Part shown: positions 1 to 7,428 of the stretch, one piece after another
Layout of the letters: the number at the start of each line of letters is the position of its first letter
Numbering within the stretch: position 1 is the first letter of the stretch
DNA from: JADHUC01 sp964617665
Lineage (GTDB): Bacteria > Planctomycetota > Planctomycetia > Pirellulales > Pirellulaceae
Direction: 5' to 3'
Assembly (NCBI GenBank): GCA_964617665.1
Contig: CAZUAH010000370.1
Coordinates: 1-13,739 of the forward strand
Length of the DNA: 13,739 nucleotides
Program-made: the position numbers and the translations under genes
Notes under the pieces: generated by a model
Databases searched by the model: none
The model's input: only the letters and a program-made list of their open reading frames with translations
What the model was told of the DNA's origin: nothing

Positions 1-354
1 AAATCCGAGCCGCTACTTCATGGCCACGCGCTCGCAGAGTGCGCCGCCGGATCTGAGGCGTTGGAAAGAACTGTAGGAAGGGAGCCTTATCATCTTGAGT
101 CTAGTGTGTGGGGCGCTTTAGAAAGGATCGGAGAGCCCGCTTTCCCGCTTCTCGCTAACCTCAGTGCGGACCATGACGACGACTATTCCGGCCCCGCTCG
201 ATATATGCTCAAGGAGTTTGCTGACGATCCCACTCACGCCGAAGCGGTACTGAAGGCCCTCGGCACCATAGCAAAGTCAGACAAGAGCAAAAGAAGTGCC
301 AGAGCGCAGAAACTACTGCGGGAAATCAAGGGTTCCAATCAGGAGAAACGCTAG
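1..354 (+). CDS. HEAT-like repeat protein, C-terminal fragment (5' end outside window)
   Basis: Frame 1 is open from the first base to the TAG at 352-354, giving at least 117 residues with no stop, so the gene very likely starts upstream of the window. The visible part is alpha-helical in character. It has the segment ALERIGEPAFPLLANL, which resembles a HEAT/PBS-lyase-type helix pair, then a second pair around AEAVLKALGTIAK and a charged Lys/Arg-rich tail. Such repeats normally mediate protein-protein contacts. No catalytic motif or membrane segment is visible. A TTG at 61 could act as a start but lacks a convincing ribosome site, and the reading frame upstream of it carries plausible coding sequence. 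The gene converges on the oxidoreductase ending at 515. The HEAT assignment rests on pattern only. Confidence 0.6.
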   Translation, partial: KSEPLLHGHALAECAAGSEALERTVGREPYHLESSVWGALERIGEPAFPLLANLSADHDDDYSGPARYMLKEFADDPTHAEAVLKALGTIAKSDKSKRSARAQKLLREIKGSNQEKR

Positions 355-514
355 TGGTAAAGAGTGTTTCAGCCAGGCAAGCTCGTGATCACCAGTAGTC
401 TACTTCGCACAAAGTCCAACGGCAGACCTACGGACATTTGGTCTGTAGCTCCGCAGCACCTACGGGTCTTTAGTTCACTGAACTACCTGAATTCATCGCA
501 GAAGACAAGTGAGG
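355..514. other. Convergent intergenic region with palindromes
   Basis: This 160-bp gap lies between the 3' ends of two converging genes. It holds a stem CAGACC (423-428) / GGTCTG (440-445) and, at 471-485, a 15-base palindrome TAGTTCACTGAACTA with 7-base arms around a central C. Neither is followed by a clear T-run in either direction, so a strong intrinsic terminator cannot be claimed. The exact palindrome could be a weak bidirectional terminator or a protein-binding site. The short ORF reading rightwards from 364 overlaps the oxidoreductase antisense and is not coding. Confidence 0.4.
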
Positions 515-1888
515 CTAGTAGGGCTTGTACGTTCCGGGCATCGCCACAGCGTGCTCGTAGCTGCCGTTCGCATCGGGCAGAACCGGAGGATCCGCGTCCC
601 ATGCCAGGTTTTCGGGCAAGAGACTTGGCCCTTTCGCGGCTGCTTCGTCCCACTTGATGATTTTCCCAGAGTAGGTCGCCATGTATCCCAGAACCGCCGT
701 AAAACTGCTGTTGGCGCCGTACCAACCTTCGTTGCGGGGCGTGTCTTCGCGGATAGCGTTGACCAGGTCGACGTGCTCTTGATCCGTCATCACCACGCTG
801 GGTCCGTCGTACTCCCATGCATGCACGCCGAAGATCTTGCCCGTCAAGTTTGAGTCGCCTTCGGTGCCTTGGGCAAGATTCGCCGAATTGTTCCAGCAGC
901 GGCGGATGTGCCGGTTCTGGCTGAATAGCTTCATGTCGTCGGCAAAGGTGTACTCGACGAACTGGTGGTCGTAGATATGGCCCACCGAGCCTGGGCCGTG
1001 GCCCAACGTCTGGGCCCATTTGTCGGTGCGAACCTGACGGCCGCCCATGCCGTTGGCCTCGACCGGATGTTGGTCTCCATTGGCCCACAGGACCATGTCC
1101 AGGTGATGAACGTGCTGTTCGGCGATCTGGTCGCCCGAGAGCCAGACGAAGTAGTACCAGTTATTCACCTGGTATTCCATCTCGGTGGGCTTGCGTCCCA
1201 GGCGTTCGGCGAGCGTCTCGCGGTTCCGCACCCAAACCCCGCTTCCGTTTCGGTACGCGCGCAGGTAGGTGAGCTTGCCTATTGCACCGTCGTGGACCCG
1301 CTTCATAGTCTCGATCTGCTTGGGATCGTGGCGGAGTTGCAGGCCGACTACCACCTTTCTGTTCGTCTCATCGGCCAGCTTGTTAGCTGCCATCACGGTC
1401 CGATAGCCGCCAGCGTCGACACAAACCGGCTTTTCCATGAACACGTGTTTGCCGGCTTCGATCGCCGCCTTGTACTGCATGGGCCGAAAGCCGGGCGGGG
1501 TGGTCAGCAGGACCAAATCCACGTCGGATGCGATTGCCCGTTTGTAGGCGTCAAGTCCGACGAAGACGCGATCGTCGGGTACGTCCACTCGGTCGCCGTA
1601 CTTCGGCTTCAATCGTTCCAGTGTGCGTCGTGCCTGGTCTTCAAAGGCGTCCGCAACGACGGTCAGCTTGGTACCCTCCGGCACATTCAAGCAGTTAGCG
1701 GCGGCGCCATTACCACGCCCCCCGCATCCGATCAAAGCAACTCTCAGCATATCGCTACCCGCAGCATGCGCACTCCGACCGATCGCCAAGCTCCCAACGG
1801 CAGCCCCGGACAGAGCAGCCGCAGAACTCGCAAGAAAGTCACGACGTGAAGCCCCGTCGCCCGTGGCCCGTTTTCCCGAGTTCGACAT
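515..1888 (-). CDS. Tat-exported Gfo/Idh/MocA-family NAD(P)-dependent oxidoreductase
   Basis: The 457-aa protein begins with a twin-arginine signal: SRRDFL has its Arg pair at residues 15-16, followed by an Ala-rich hydrophobic stretch and a likely AHA|A cleavage near residue 42. A Rossmann fold follows, with VALIGCGGRG at about 50-59 (GxGxxG) and the family signature EKP at 152-154. The C-terminal Gfo/Idh/MocA domain contains AEQHVHHLD at about 256-264, matching the region that usually supplies the catalytic His and Asp. Family members oxidise or reduce sugars and cyclitols with NAD(P)(H). Tat export of a prefolded, cofactor-loaded enzyme is typical for planctomycete paralogues. The ATG is preceded by AGGAAAGG (1896-1903 on the opposite strand) with 7-base spacing. 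The gene lies 129 bp downstream of the sulfatase on the same strand and may be co-transcribed. The substrate is unknown. Confidence 0.93.
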   Translation of the reverse strand: MSNSGKRATGDGASRRDFLASSAAALSGAAVGSLAIGRSAHAAGSDMLRVALIGCGGRGNGAAANCLNVPEGTKLTVVADAFEDQARRTLERLKPKYGDRVDVPDDRVFVGLDAYKRAIASDVDLVLLTTPPGFRPMQYKAAIEAGKHVFMEKPVCVDAGGYRTVMAANKLADETNRKVVVGLQLRHDPKQIETMKRVHDGAIGKLTYLRAYRNGSGVWVRNRETLAERLGRKPTEMEYQVNNWYYFVWLSGDQIAEQHVHHLDMVLWANGDQHPVEANGMGGRQVRTDKWAQTLGHGPGSVGHIYDHQFVEYTFADDMKLFSQNRHIRRCWNNSANLAQGTEGDSNLTGKIFGVHAWEYDGPSVVMTDQEHVDLVNAIREDTPRNEGWYGANSSFTAVLGYMATYSGKIIKWDEAAAKGPSLLPENLAWDADPPVLPDANGSYEHAVAMPGTYKPY

Positions 1889-2017
1889 GATGGCACCTTT
1901 CCTGGAGAGGTTAGTTGGCAGTCTGTTAATCCGTCGCAGACCATGGCCCGTTGATTAGGCGCCGGCCATTGTACTCGCCCAGCACGCGTACCAAAAGCAA
2001 TCCCATAGCATTCGCCT
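1889..2017. other. Intergenic gap between sulfatase and oxidoreductase
   Basis: This 129-bp stretch holds the oxidoreductase ribosome-binding site at its left end. No convincing terminator or promoter was seen, so read-through from the sulfatase is possible. Confidence 0.35.
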
Positions 2018-3496
2018 TCAGTCTGCCCGCTTGGGAAACGGGAAGTTAGGTTGGTGTTTCGATTTACCGCCGTGCCACAGGTCGTACTTCGGATCCGCAT
2101 AACGATCGAAGAACACGTGGAGCCGCTCGCGCAGCTCTCGTCGCGTCGTTGCGTGCGCCGTCTCATCAGCCAAGTTGTTTCGCTCGCCCGGGTCGTTCTT
2201 AAGGTCGTAGAGCTCTCGTGGCAGAACCTCTCCCTGGCGTTCGATGTATTTCCATTCGGCCGTGCGAATTGCGTGGACGTTCAGGAAGTCGTAGAAGACG
2301 GTGTTGTCCCACGGCCCAAGCTCGTCGCCCCGCAGGAGCGGCGCATAGTCGCGTCCGGGCGATTCGGGCTCCGGGGCAATCCGGTCCTTCAAACCCACGT
2401 ACGACAGCAGCGTGAGCATCAAGTCGTAATTCGATGTCAGGATATCGGAATTGCGTCCTGCAGGAATGCCTTGCGAGTGGCGCCAGATCAAGGGAACGTG
2501 CATAGTCCAATCGAAACCGGTCTTCGGCGCAGTATGCCACCCCATGCCCCAGAAACCTCCGTGGCCGCAGGCAAAGCCTTGATCTGCGGTGAAGATCACC
2601 AACGTGTCGCGATCGAGTTCGTTTCTCTGGATGGCGTCAAGAATTTCTCCCACGCCATCGTCGATTCCGCTGACCTCCGCGGCATAGGCTCGATACGCGT
2701 CGACATTGCCTACTTGTTGGCGGTCCATTTTCAGCCAAGGATGTACCGGTTCGCGGGGAAAGGCGTTCATTGGCTGCCCAGCGTAGTGGGCCACGTGGCG
2801 ATTTTGTGCCGGCCGCGCCCCGTGACCGTACGGTCCGTTGTACGCCAGAAATAGGAAGAACGGTTGCTCTTTGTTCTGCTCGATGAACTCAATGCCGCGT
2901 CGAGTCCAATACTCGGTCGCATAGCCGGTCACTGTGGTGACTTGGCCGTCTTCGATCACCGGCGTGCTGTAAAGGCTGCTTGTGCCCCCGTGCGGCTTGG
3001 TCACCCAGAAGCCGAACCCCACCTGGGGCCGCATGTTGTCGCCCAAGTGCCACTTCCCGCTTAGACCGCAAGCGTAGCCTGCTTCGGCAAGGATCTCCGG
3101 AAGTGTTCGGAACTCCTCGATCGTACTGTGCGCGTTTGGTCCAACCTGCCATCCCCCGGCACGAAGGAAATCGTGTACGCCGTGCTGGGAAGGAATCAGG
3201 CCGGTCAACAACGTTGCCCGTGTCGGCGAACACACGGCGTTGGAGCTGTAACAACGAGTGAACCGGATTCCCTCCTGGGCCATGAGGTCGATATTGGGCG
3301 TGCGGACGTCAGTGTTCCCGTAACAGCCCAACGACCACGCGCCATGGTTGTCGGTCACGATCAGGACAACATTAGGGCGCCGGGGCGTTGTTGGATCTGC
3401 CAGAGCCGTAGCCGCAAAGATGGCGAGTATCCAGCCTGCGGTCACCAGACAGCCAACGCGAATAGCTAACTTGCTGGGACGGGCCAATCGTCTCAT
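2018..3496 (-). CDS. Secreted type I (S1, formylglycine-dependent) sulfatase
   Basis: The 492-aa protein has an N-terminal signal peptide: Arg/Lys-rich start, hydrophobic core, and likely cleavage after TALA near residue 33. The sulfatase signature CSPTRATLLTG places at Cys89 the residue that maturation enzymes convert to formylglycine. GKWHLG at 147-152 supplies another active-site Lys/His block. The C-terminus has the usual YDLKNDPGERNNL block. The family hydrolyses sulfate esters, often of polysaccharides, using a bound divalent metal. Two metal-site positions differ from the classic pattern: TDNHG (49-53) instead of a DD pair, and TADQG (303-307) instead of DN. The start is set by GAGGAGG (3505-3511, minus strand) 8 bases upstream of the ATG. 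A further in-frame ATG at 3565 would place a non-signal extension before the signal peptide and is unlikely. Substrate specificity cannot be read from the sequence. Confidence 0.94.
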   Translation of the reverse strand: MRRLARPSKLAIRVGCLVTAGWILAIFAATALADPTTPRRPNVVLIVTDNHGAWSLGCYGNTDVRTPNIDLMAQEGIRFTRCYSSNAVCSPTRATLLTGLIPSQHGVHDFLRAGGWQVGPNAHSTIEEFRTLPEILAEAGYACGLSGKWHLGDNMRPQVGFGFWVTKPHGGTSSLYSTPVIEDGQVTTVTGYATEYWTRRGIEFIEQNKEQPFFLFLAYNGPYGHGARPAQNRHVAHYAGQPMNAFPREPVHPWLKMDRQQVGNVDAYRAYAAEVSGIDDGVGEILDAIQRNELDRDTLVIFTADQGFACGHGGFWGMGWHTAPKTGFDWTMHVPLIWRHSQGIPAGRNSDILTSNYDLMLTLLSYVGLKDRIAPEPESPGRDYAPLLRGDELGPWDNTVFYDFLNVHAIRTAEWKYIERQGEVLPRELYDLKNDPGERNNLADETAHATTRRELRERLHVFFDRYADPKYDLWHGGKSKHQPNFPFPKRAD

Positions 3497-3504
3497 GGTA
3501 GATG

Positions 3505-3511
3505 CCTCCTC
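3505..3511 (-). promoter_or_regulatory. Ribosome-binding site deciding the sulfatase start
   Basis: The minus strand reads GAGGAGG, 8 bases before the ATG at 3496. It selects this start over two in-frame upstream ATGs, which would add up to 23 residues ahead of the signal peptide. Confidence 0.75.
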
Positions 3512-3560
3512 ATTGACGGACATTTTGGCCAACTCAAGATCTTCTGCGCTGCATTCTGGG

Positions 3561-3587
3561 AGCATACAATAGCCGGCGTCAAGTCAA
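3561..3587 (-). promoter_or_regulatory. Candidate sigma70-like promoter for the sulfatase unit
   Basis: The minus strand carries TTGACT (3582-3587) and, 15 bases on, TATGCT (3561-3566). The spacing is shorter than the ideal 17, so this is tentative. Transcription would start near 3553, upstream of the chosen start codon. The divergent region 3497-3662 must also hold the promoter for the plus-strand genes, for which no convincing -35/-10 pair was seen. Confidence 0.25.
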
Positions 3588-3662
3588 CCGATTACCATCT
3601 TGTGACACAAATCAAGAGCTTGTCTGAGCCACCGCGTTTTCGACGAGAGAAAGGATTTAACC

Positions 3663-5717
3663 ATGAATCGCAGAAAAGCATCTCTGTTGGTAATACTTGG
3701 CCTCGTCGTCATCTTGCGGGAATCAACAAACGCCGTGGCCGAAGGCGGCGTGCCTGCGGTGAACAAGGAGTTCACTATTGTGGACTGTGGTACGCCGATC
3801 GAAGTGCTGCGGCTATACGCGTCGACGGTCTACAGACATCCGGACACCGACCAACTCCATCTACTGCTGGAATACGGCAACAACAACGGCTACGGCATCG
3901 GTGAGCAGGAATGGGAGGACACGGCGCATCGGTTGGTGGATGTAAATCTCGAATCCGGCGAGATGCGACGCACGAAGGGTAGTGACGGAATGACCTGCAA
4001 CCATTTCTTTCACCCCAACGGCAAGATCTACTTTTTCGAAGGTAAGACTCATCCTGCCAGCTTCTCCGAGTACGATCCGCGCACGGCTACGTATCGTCGG
4101 ATATGCGCCACGTCGAACGCGGCCTACAAAGTGGTGCTCGCACCGAGCGGTCGTGTCTATGTCGGCCACGTTGGCGGCGACGCCATGATGTACGATCCCG
4201 CGATTCGAAAGATCACGCACTACTCCATGCCCGCTGGGCGGCCAGCTCACTGGGGAGTCTATACCATGGAAGTTGAGGAGCCGTGGATCTATTGCGGCAT
4301 GACCAATCACGGCAAGTGGTGGCTGACCGTGATCGACACGCGCACGGGCGAGGCAAAGAACTACTTCGACGATCCGCCATCCACTAGCGGTGGTGTTTTT
4401 CGTACAGAAGCCGGCAACATCTTCTTCCGCAATTACTTGCTGAAGGACGGCGAGCCACTCGTGGAGGATGACGGCAAGCCCGTCCGTCTGTCCACGCCCG
4501 ACAAGAGCGAACGTCTCGCCGGCAACCGGCCTTGGCCCAACATGTGGCGAGTCTCCGGTTATGCAGGCCGCCAGTACGAGGAAACGGCTGACGCAGGGCT
4601 GGAATTCGATCTGAACGACGCCGAGCCGAACAACTGGAACGAAGGCATCGCCACGATCCGATGGCGCAAGGACGGCGAGCAGAGTTGGCGCACGATCGAG
4701 GTCAAAGGTCTTGAACTCGTCGGCAGCTCGCCCAAATGCCTCGCCGTGGCCCCGGACGACAGGCTGGTCGGCGTTGCGCAGTTCTACGGTTCAGTGTTTC
4801 GCTTCGATCCGGCAACGGGTAAGAGCAGAAACGTGGGCATCGCACCGGGCAGCGTGTACCAGATCTTACCACTTGAAGACCACACATACTTCTGTGGTTA
4901 CGTCGCCTACCTAGCCGACTACGATCACGGCAAACCGTATTCGATGACGAACCGCAAAACGGCGTTCGACGAGGATACGAATCCGAAACGCTATCGCACC
5001 GAGGGCAAATGGACGCATTGTATGGTGCGTGGACCAGACGGCTGCATCTACCTGGGCGGCAGGTACGGCCGTCACAAGACCGGCGGTGGGTTATCCATCT
5101 TTGATCCGAAGACGAACGAGATTCAGTGCATCCGCGAACCGTTCGAGTACCTGGGCGTACGCGGCCTTTTCTTGATTCAGGGTGGCAAGACGCTGGCCAT
5201 TACCACGTCGCCTGTGGGCGCGGGTGGGCCGCCGAGGGGCAGCATCTTTCTATTCGACATAGCCAAGCAGGAAGTGGTCAAGGAGGTCACGCTGGACAAA
5301 CTCGACGTCAATCCGGGACAGCTCTTCGTGGCCGGGGACAAAACCGTGATCGGCGTGTCGCGTGGTAGCGAAACGAACGAACTGGAACGCGAGAGCCATT
5401 TTACGTTGGTCTACGGACTCGATCTGAACAGCGGGAAGATGCTCTTTCAGAAGCGTTACCCAGGGCGAGCGTTTACGGGCATTTGTCAGTATGACCGCAC
5501 GCCGCTGGTCCGCGGCCCGGACGGCTGCGGTTGGCTGTTCGTTGACGAAGCGCTCTGTCGCATCCATCCGGATGGCACGTTGGAGACCGTGCGCGACAAG
5601 ATCGAGTATCGCGGAAAGATGATTTGGCAGGGAAAGACGCTGTACATCTACAACGGCGGTCGAGTCTACAACCGGCTCTTCGCCAATGTGGTACGCATCC
5701 CCGATCTATTCCTGTAG
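3663..5717 (+). CDS. Secreted multi-blade beta-propeller protein of unknown function
   Basis: The 684-aa protein starts with a Sec signal (Arg/Lys at 3-5, hydrophobic 8-18, likely AVA|E cleavage near 26). The body contains repeated strands of the type FDPxTG followed by a short polar strand: YDPRTATYR (about 137-145), MYDPAIRKI (176-184), VIDTRTGEAKNY (223-234), FRFDPATGKSRN (379-390), IFDPKTNEIQC (479-489), FLFDIAKQEVV (529-539) and GLDLNSGKMLF (585-595). Between them lie PxGxxYxG-type strands such as PSGRVYVGHVG and PDGCIYLGGRYG. This is the pattern of WD40/YVTN-like propellers, probably seven or eight blades. A non-repetitive insert at roughly 260-350 interrupts the series. No catalytic motif was recognised; the fold may bind ligands or act as a lyase/lactonase-like enzyme. 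AGAAAGGA (3648-3655) lies 7 bases before the ATG. It is the first gene of a plus-strand cluster and divergent from the sulfatase. Confidence 0.85.
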   Translation: MNRRKASLLVILGLVVILRESTNAVAEGGVPAVNKEFTIVDCGTPIEVLRLYASTVYRHPDTDQLHLLLEYGNNNGYGIGEQEWEDTAHRLVDVNLESGEMRRTKGSDGMTCNHFFHPNGKIYFFEGKTHPASFSEYDPRTATYRRICATSNAAYKVVLAPSGRVYVGHVGGDAMMYDPAIRKITHYSMPAGRPAHWGVYTMEVEEPWIYCGMTNHGKWWLTVIDTRTGEAKNYFDDPPSTSGGVFRTEAGNIFFRNYLLKDGEPLVEDDGKPVRLSTPDKSERLAGNRPWPNMWRVSGYAGRQYEETADAGLEFDLNDAEPNNWNEGIATIRWRKDGEQSWRTIEVKGLELVGSSPKCLAVAPDDRLVGVAQFYGSVFRFDPATGKSRNVGIAPGSVYQILPLEDHTYFCGYVAYLADYDHGKPYSMTNRKTAFDEDTNPKRYRTEGKWTHCMVRGPDGCIYLGGRYGRHKTGGGLSIFDPKTNEIQCIREPFEYLGVRGLFLIQGGKTLAITTSPVGAGGPPRGSIFLFDIAKQEVVKEVTLDKLDVNPGQLFVAGDKTVIGVSRGSETNELERESHFTLVYGLDLNSGKMLFQKRYPGRAFTGICQYDRTPLVRGPDGCGWLFVDEALCRIHPDGTLETVRDKIEYRGKMIWQGKTLYIYNGGRVYNRLFANVVRIPDLFL

Positions 5718-5744
5718 ACTAGACCACCGGACACGGTTTTCGCT

Positions 5745-5764
5745 CAATCGCCGAGCTGCGATTG
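5745..5764 (+). terminator. Intergenic hairpin between propeller and thioesterase genes
   Basis: A perfect 7-bp stem CAATCGC (5745-5751) / GCGATTG (5758-5764) encloses a 6-base loop, and a GGTTTTGG run follows at about 5771. It may be a weak terminator or attenuator after the propeller gene. Because it sits just before the next gene's ribosome site, it could also modulate that gene's translation. Confidence 0.3.
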
Positions 5765-5776
5765 CTCACTGGTTTT

Positions 5777-5784
5777 GGAAAGGA
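5777..5784 (+). promoter_or_regulatory. Ribosome-binding site supporting a GTG start
   Basis: GGAAAGGA ends 6 bases before the GTG at 5791. It supports GTG as the start of the thioesterase gene rather than the in-frame codon at 5686, which lies inside the preceding gene. Confidence 0.6.
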
Positions 5785-5790
5785 CAATTC

Positions 5791-6426
5791 GTGCAAGCAG
5801 ACAAAAAGACAGTTAAGACCAACAAAGGACTCAAAGAATACACCTGCCTGGGTTGCCCGTTGACTCGCAATCATGCTGCTTGGTGCTTTCGGCTTTGTTC
5901 TCCGGACGAGGAGGGAAATGGTCGTTGTGGCAGAATTGCCCCGCATGCCCTGAAGGGCAGGACCCAATTGAGCATAGAACGGCATGACAAGAAGCGACTT
6001 GACGCCCATTGCGAGGAACTGGAACGCCGCTATCTTGCCACCCCGATCAATGAGCATGTCGATGCCGGTGTGAGGATTTCGGAAGGCGAAGCGGAGATCC
6101 TGATCCCTCCCCAGGAACGATTCTCTGACGTGGCGGGGGCCGTCCATGCGTCAGCCTGTTTCACCGCCATGGCTGATTCCGCCGCTCTTGCCGTGAATTC
6201 AATCGTCGACAAAGCCATTATTGCGGTCGTGAGATTCGACATCCAACTGCCTCGCCCAGTTGCCGCCGGAGCACTCGTAGCCAGGAGTCGTTTTGTGGGT
6301 ATGTCCGGCAATCACTATCTGGCCGAATCGGTACTGACGGACTCGGAGGGCCAAGAGATTGGCAAGGGCAGTGGTGAATTCGCGGAAAGTGATGTTTCAT
6401 TGTCGCCTGACGCGGAGGATGCGTGA
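5791..6426 (+). CDS. Cys-rich N-terminal module fused to PaaI-like hotdog thioesterase domain
   Basis: The 211-aa predicted cytoplasmic protein starts at GTG. Residues 16-57 hold five clustered cysteines in the pattern C-x2-C-x9-C-x3-C-x9-C (C19, C22, C32, C36, C46), including CLGCPL and WCFRLC, and end in GRIAPHALKGR. This looks like a metal or Fe-S binding module, or a structural knuckle. Residues about 77-200 read as a hotdog-fold acyl-CoA thioesterase of the PaaI/4HBT group. It has LERRYLATPIN at its start, then AGAVHASACFTAMADSAALA (about 115-134), where Asp129 sits at the usual catalytic acidic position, and a closing GKGSGEF strand. The family cleaves acyl-CoA or acyl-ACP thioesters. 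The first gap to its neighbour is 73 bp and the next gene begins 91 bp later. Local GC is lower than in neighbours (30 and 33 of 60 bases in rows 5821 and 5881). The acyl substrate is unknown. Confidence 0.8.
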   Translation: MQADKKTVKTNKGLKEYTCLGCPLTRNHAAWCFRLCSPDEEGNGRCGRIAPHALKGRTQLSIERHDKKRLDAHCEELERRYLATPINEHVDAGVRISEGEAEILIPPQERFSDVAGAVHASACFTAMADSAALAVNSIVDKAIIAVVRFDIQLPRPVAAGALVARSRFVGMSGNHYLAESVLTDSEGQEIGKGSGEFAESDVSLSPDAEDA

Positions 6427-6459
6427 CTGCCTCTGCAAGATGAAACGATTGTTTGGGAA

Positions 6460-6490
6460 CTCGATCAACGGGCATCCGTTCTTTGTCGAG
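6460..6490 (+). other. Intercistronic stem-loop
   Basis: Nested arms CTCGA (6460-6464) / TCGAG (6486-6490) and AACGG (6467-6471) / CCGTT (6476-6480) around a GCAT loop lie in the 91-bp gap before the isochorismatase-like gene. No T-run follows, so it is more likely an mRNA processing or stability structure than a terminator, if functional at all. Confidence 0.25.
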
Positions 6491-6517
6491 CAACCTCTGT
6501 GACGAAAGGGACACGTC

Positions 6518-7417
6518 ATGACTCGAATCCCCCATAGCGTGTTTGCTGTGGTTTTAGGCGGCATTTTAGTGGCACCGTTGAATGCCCAGGACGCTTCGTC
6601 CGAACCGATTCCGAATCGCCCGAAAGTCCCCGGTCGGTTTCGACTTCAACTTCGCGAACGGCAGGAGACCGAGCCGGACAGCAAACAGTTCAAGGTCCTC
6701 GAGCGGACCGTCGAGTGGGACGTCTCAGAGACCGCCATCATCATCATCGACATGTGGGACGGCCATTACTGTCGTTCCGCGGCGCAGCGTGTCGGCGTAA
6801 TGGCTCCGCACATGAACCGCGTCGTGACTGCCGCACGCAACCATGGCGTGATGATCATTCACGCTCCCAGCGGCACGGTAAACATGTATGCCGATACGCA
6901 ATACCGCAAACGCATGCAGCAGGCGCCGGCCGCCAAGGGCCCCGAAGGCTGGAAGTTTAACAAATGGTGCGACCTGGATCCGTCCCATGAGCCTCCTATG
7001 CCGGTCGACACGTCGGAATGTGCCAGCGACGATCCCATCGTCTACACGGCCGTCAGGCAGTTTAGCAAGCAGCATCCGGGGATCGACATCATCGGCTACG
7101 ACGGCGTCAGCGACAGTGGTCAGGAGATCTACAACTTCTGCGAAGCCCACGGCATCACAAACATCGTCATTATGGGCGTGCACACGAACATGTGCGTATT
7201 GGGCCGCCCTTTTGGCATTCGTGCGAACGTACGGCTGGGCCGAAACGTGGTGCTGGTACGCGATTTGACCGACGCCATGTACGATCCGCGCCAACCGCCT
7301 CATGTGAGCCACACACGCGGCACTGAGTTGGTGATCGAGCACATAGAGAAGTACTGGTGCCCGTCGATCCTGTCGGATGACCTACTGCAAGTCGTGCCCG
7401 GGTCCGCGGGACCGTAG
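6518..7417 (+). CDS. Secreted isochorismatase-superfamily (cysteine hydrolase) protein
   Basis: The 299-aa protein has a Sec signal peptide with likely cleavage at LNA|Q near residue 23. The isochorismatase fold follows: AIIIIDMWDGHYC holds the catalytic Asp78, GVHTNMCVLGRP holds the nucleophile Cys226, and Lys184 in QFSKQHPG lies exactly 42 residues before the Cys, the same spacing as Lys96-Cys138 in PncA. The Asp/Lys/Cys triad therefore appears intact. The superfamily hydrolyses amides or vinyl ethers (nicotinamide, isochorismate, carbamoyl compounds); which one applies here is unknown. An insert between Asp and Lys makes it longer than the usual 180-220 aa. GAAAGGGA (6504-6511) is 6 bases before the ATG. 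The gene lies inside the plus-strand cluster, 28 bp ahead of the NHL gene. Export is unusual for the superfamily as a whole. Confidence 0.9.
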   Translation: MTRIPHSVFAVVLGGILVAPLNAQDASSEPIPNRPKVPGRFRLQLRERQETEPDSKQFKVLERTVEWDVSETAIIIIDMWDGHYCRSAAQRVGVMAPHMNRVVTAARNHGVMIIHAPSGTVNMYADTQYRKRMQQAPAAKGPEGWKFNKWCDLDPSHEPPMPVDTSECASDDPIVYTAVRQFSKQHPGIDIIGYDGVSDSGQEIYNFCEAHGITNIVIMGVHTNMCVLGRPFGIRANVRLGRNVVLVRDLTDAMYDPRQPPHVSHTRGTELVIEHIEKYWCPSILSDDLLQVVPGSAGP

Positions 7418-7428
7418 CGTCGTTTGCG

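Noticed and set aside
965..1849. 294-aa plus-strand ORF opposite the oxidoreductase
   Set aside because: It is antisense to a gene with clear Tat, Rossmann and EKP motifs; its translation has no recognisable domain.
2051..2854. 267-aa plus-strand ORF opposite the sulfatase
   Set aside because: It is the antisense shadow of a well-supported sulfatase, a common effect in GC-rich DNA.
3497..3565. Upstream in-frame extension of the sulfatase to an ATG at 3565
   Set aside because: It would add 23 residues before a clear signal peptide, and GAGGAGG sits correctly for the ATG at 3496.
5686..5790. Extension of the thioesterase gene upstream to 5686
   Set aside because: It overlaps the end of the propeller gene and lacks a ribosome site; GGAAAGGA fits the GTG at 5791.
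6725..7342. 205-aa minus-strand ORF opposite the isochorismatase-like gene
   Set aside because: It has a His/Val-rich translation of no known type, and the plus-strand gene has a full catalytic triad.
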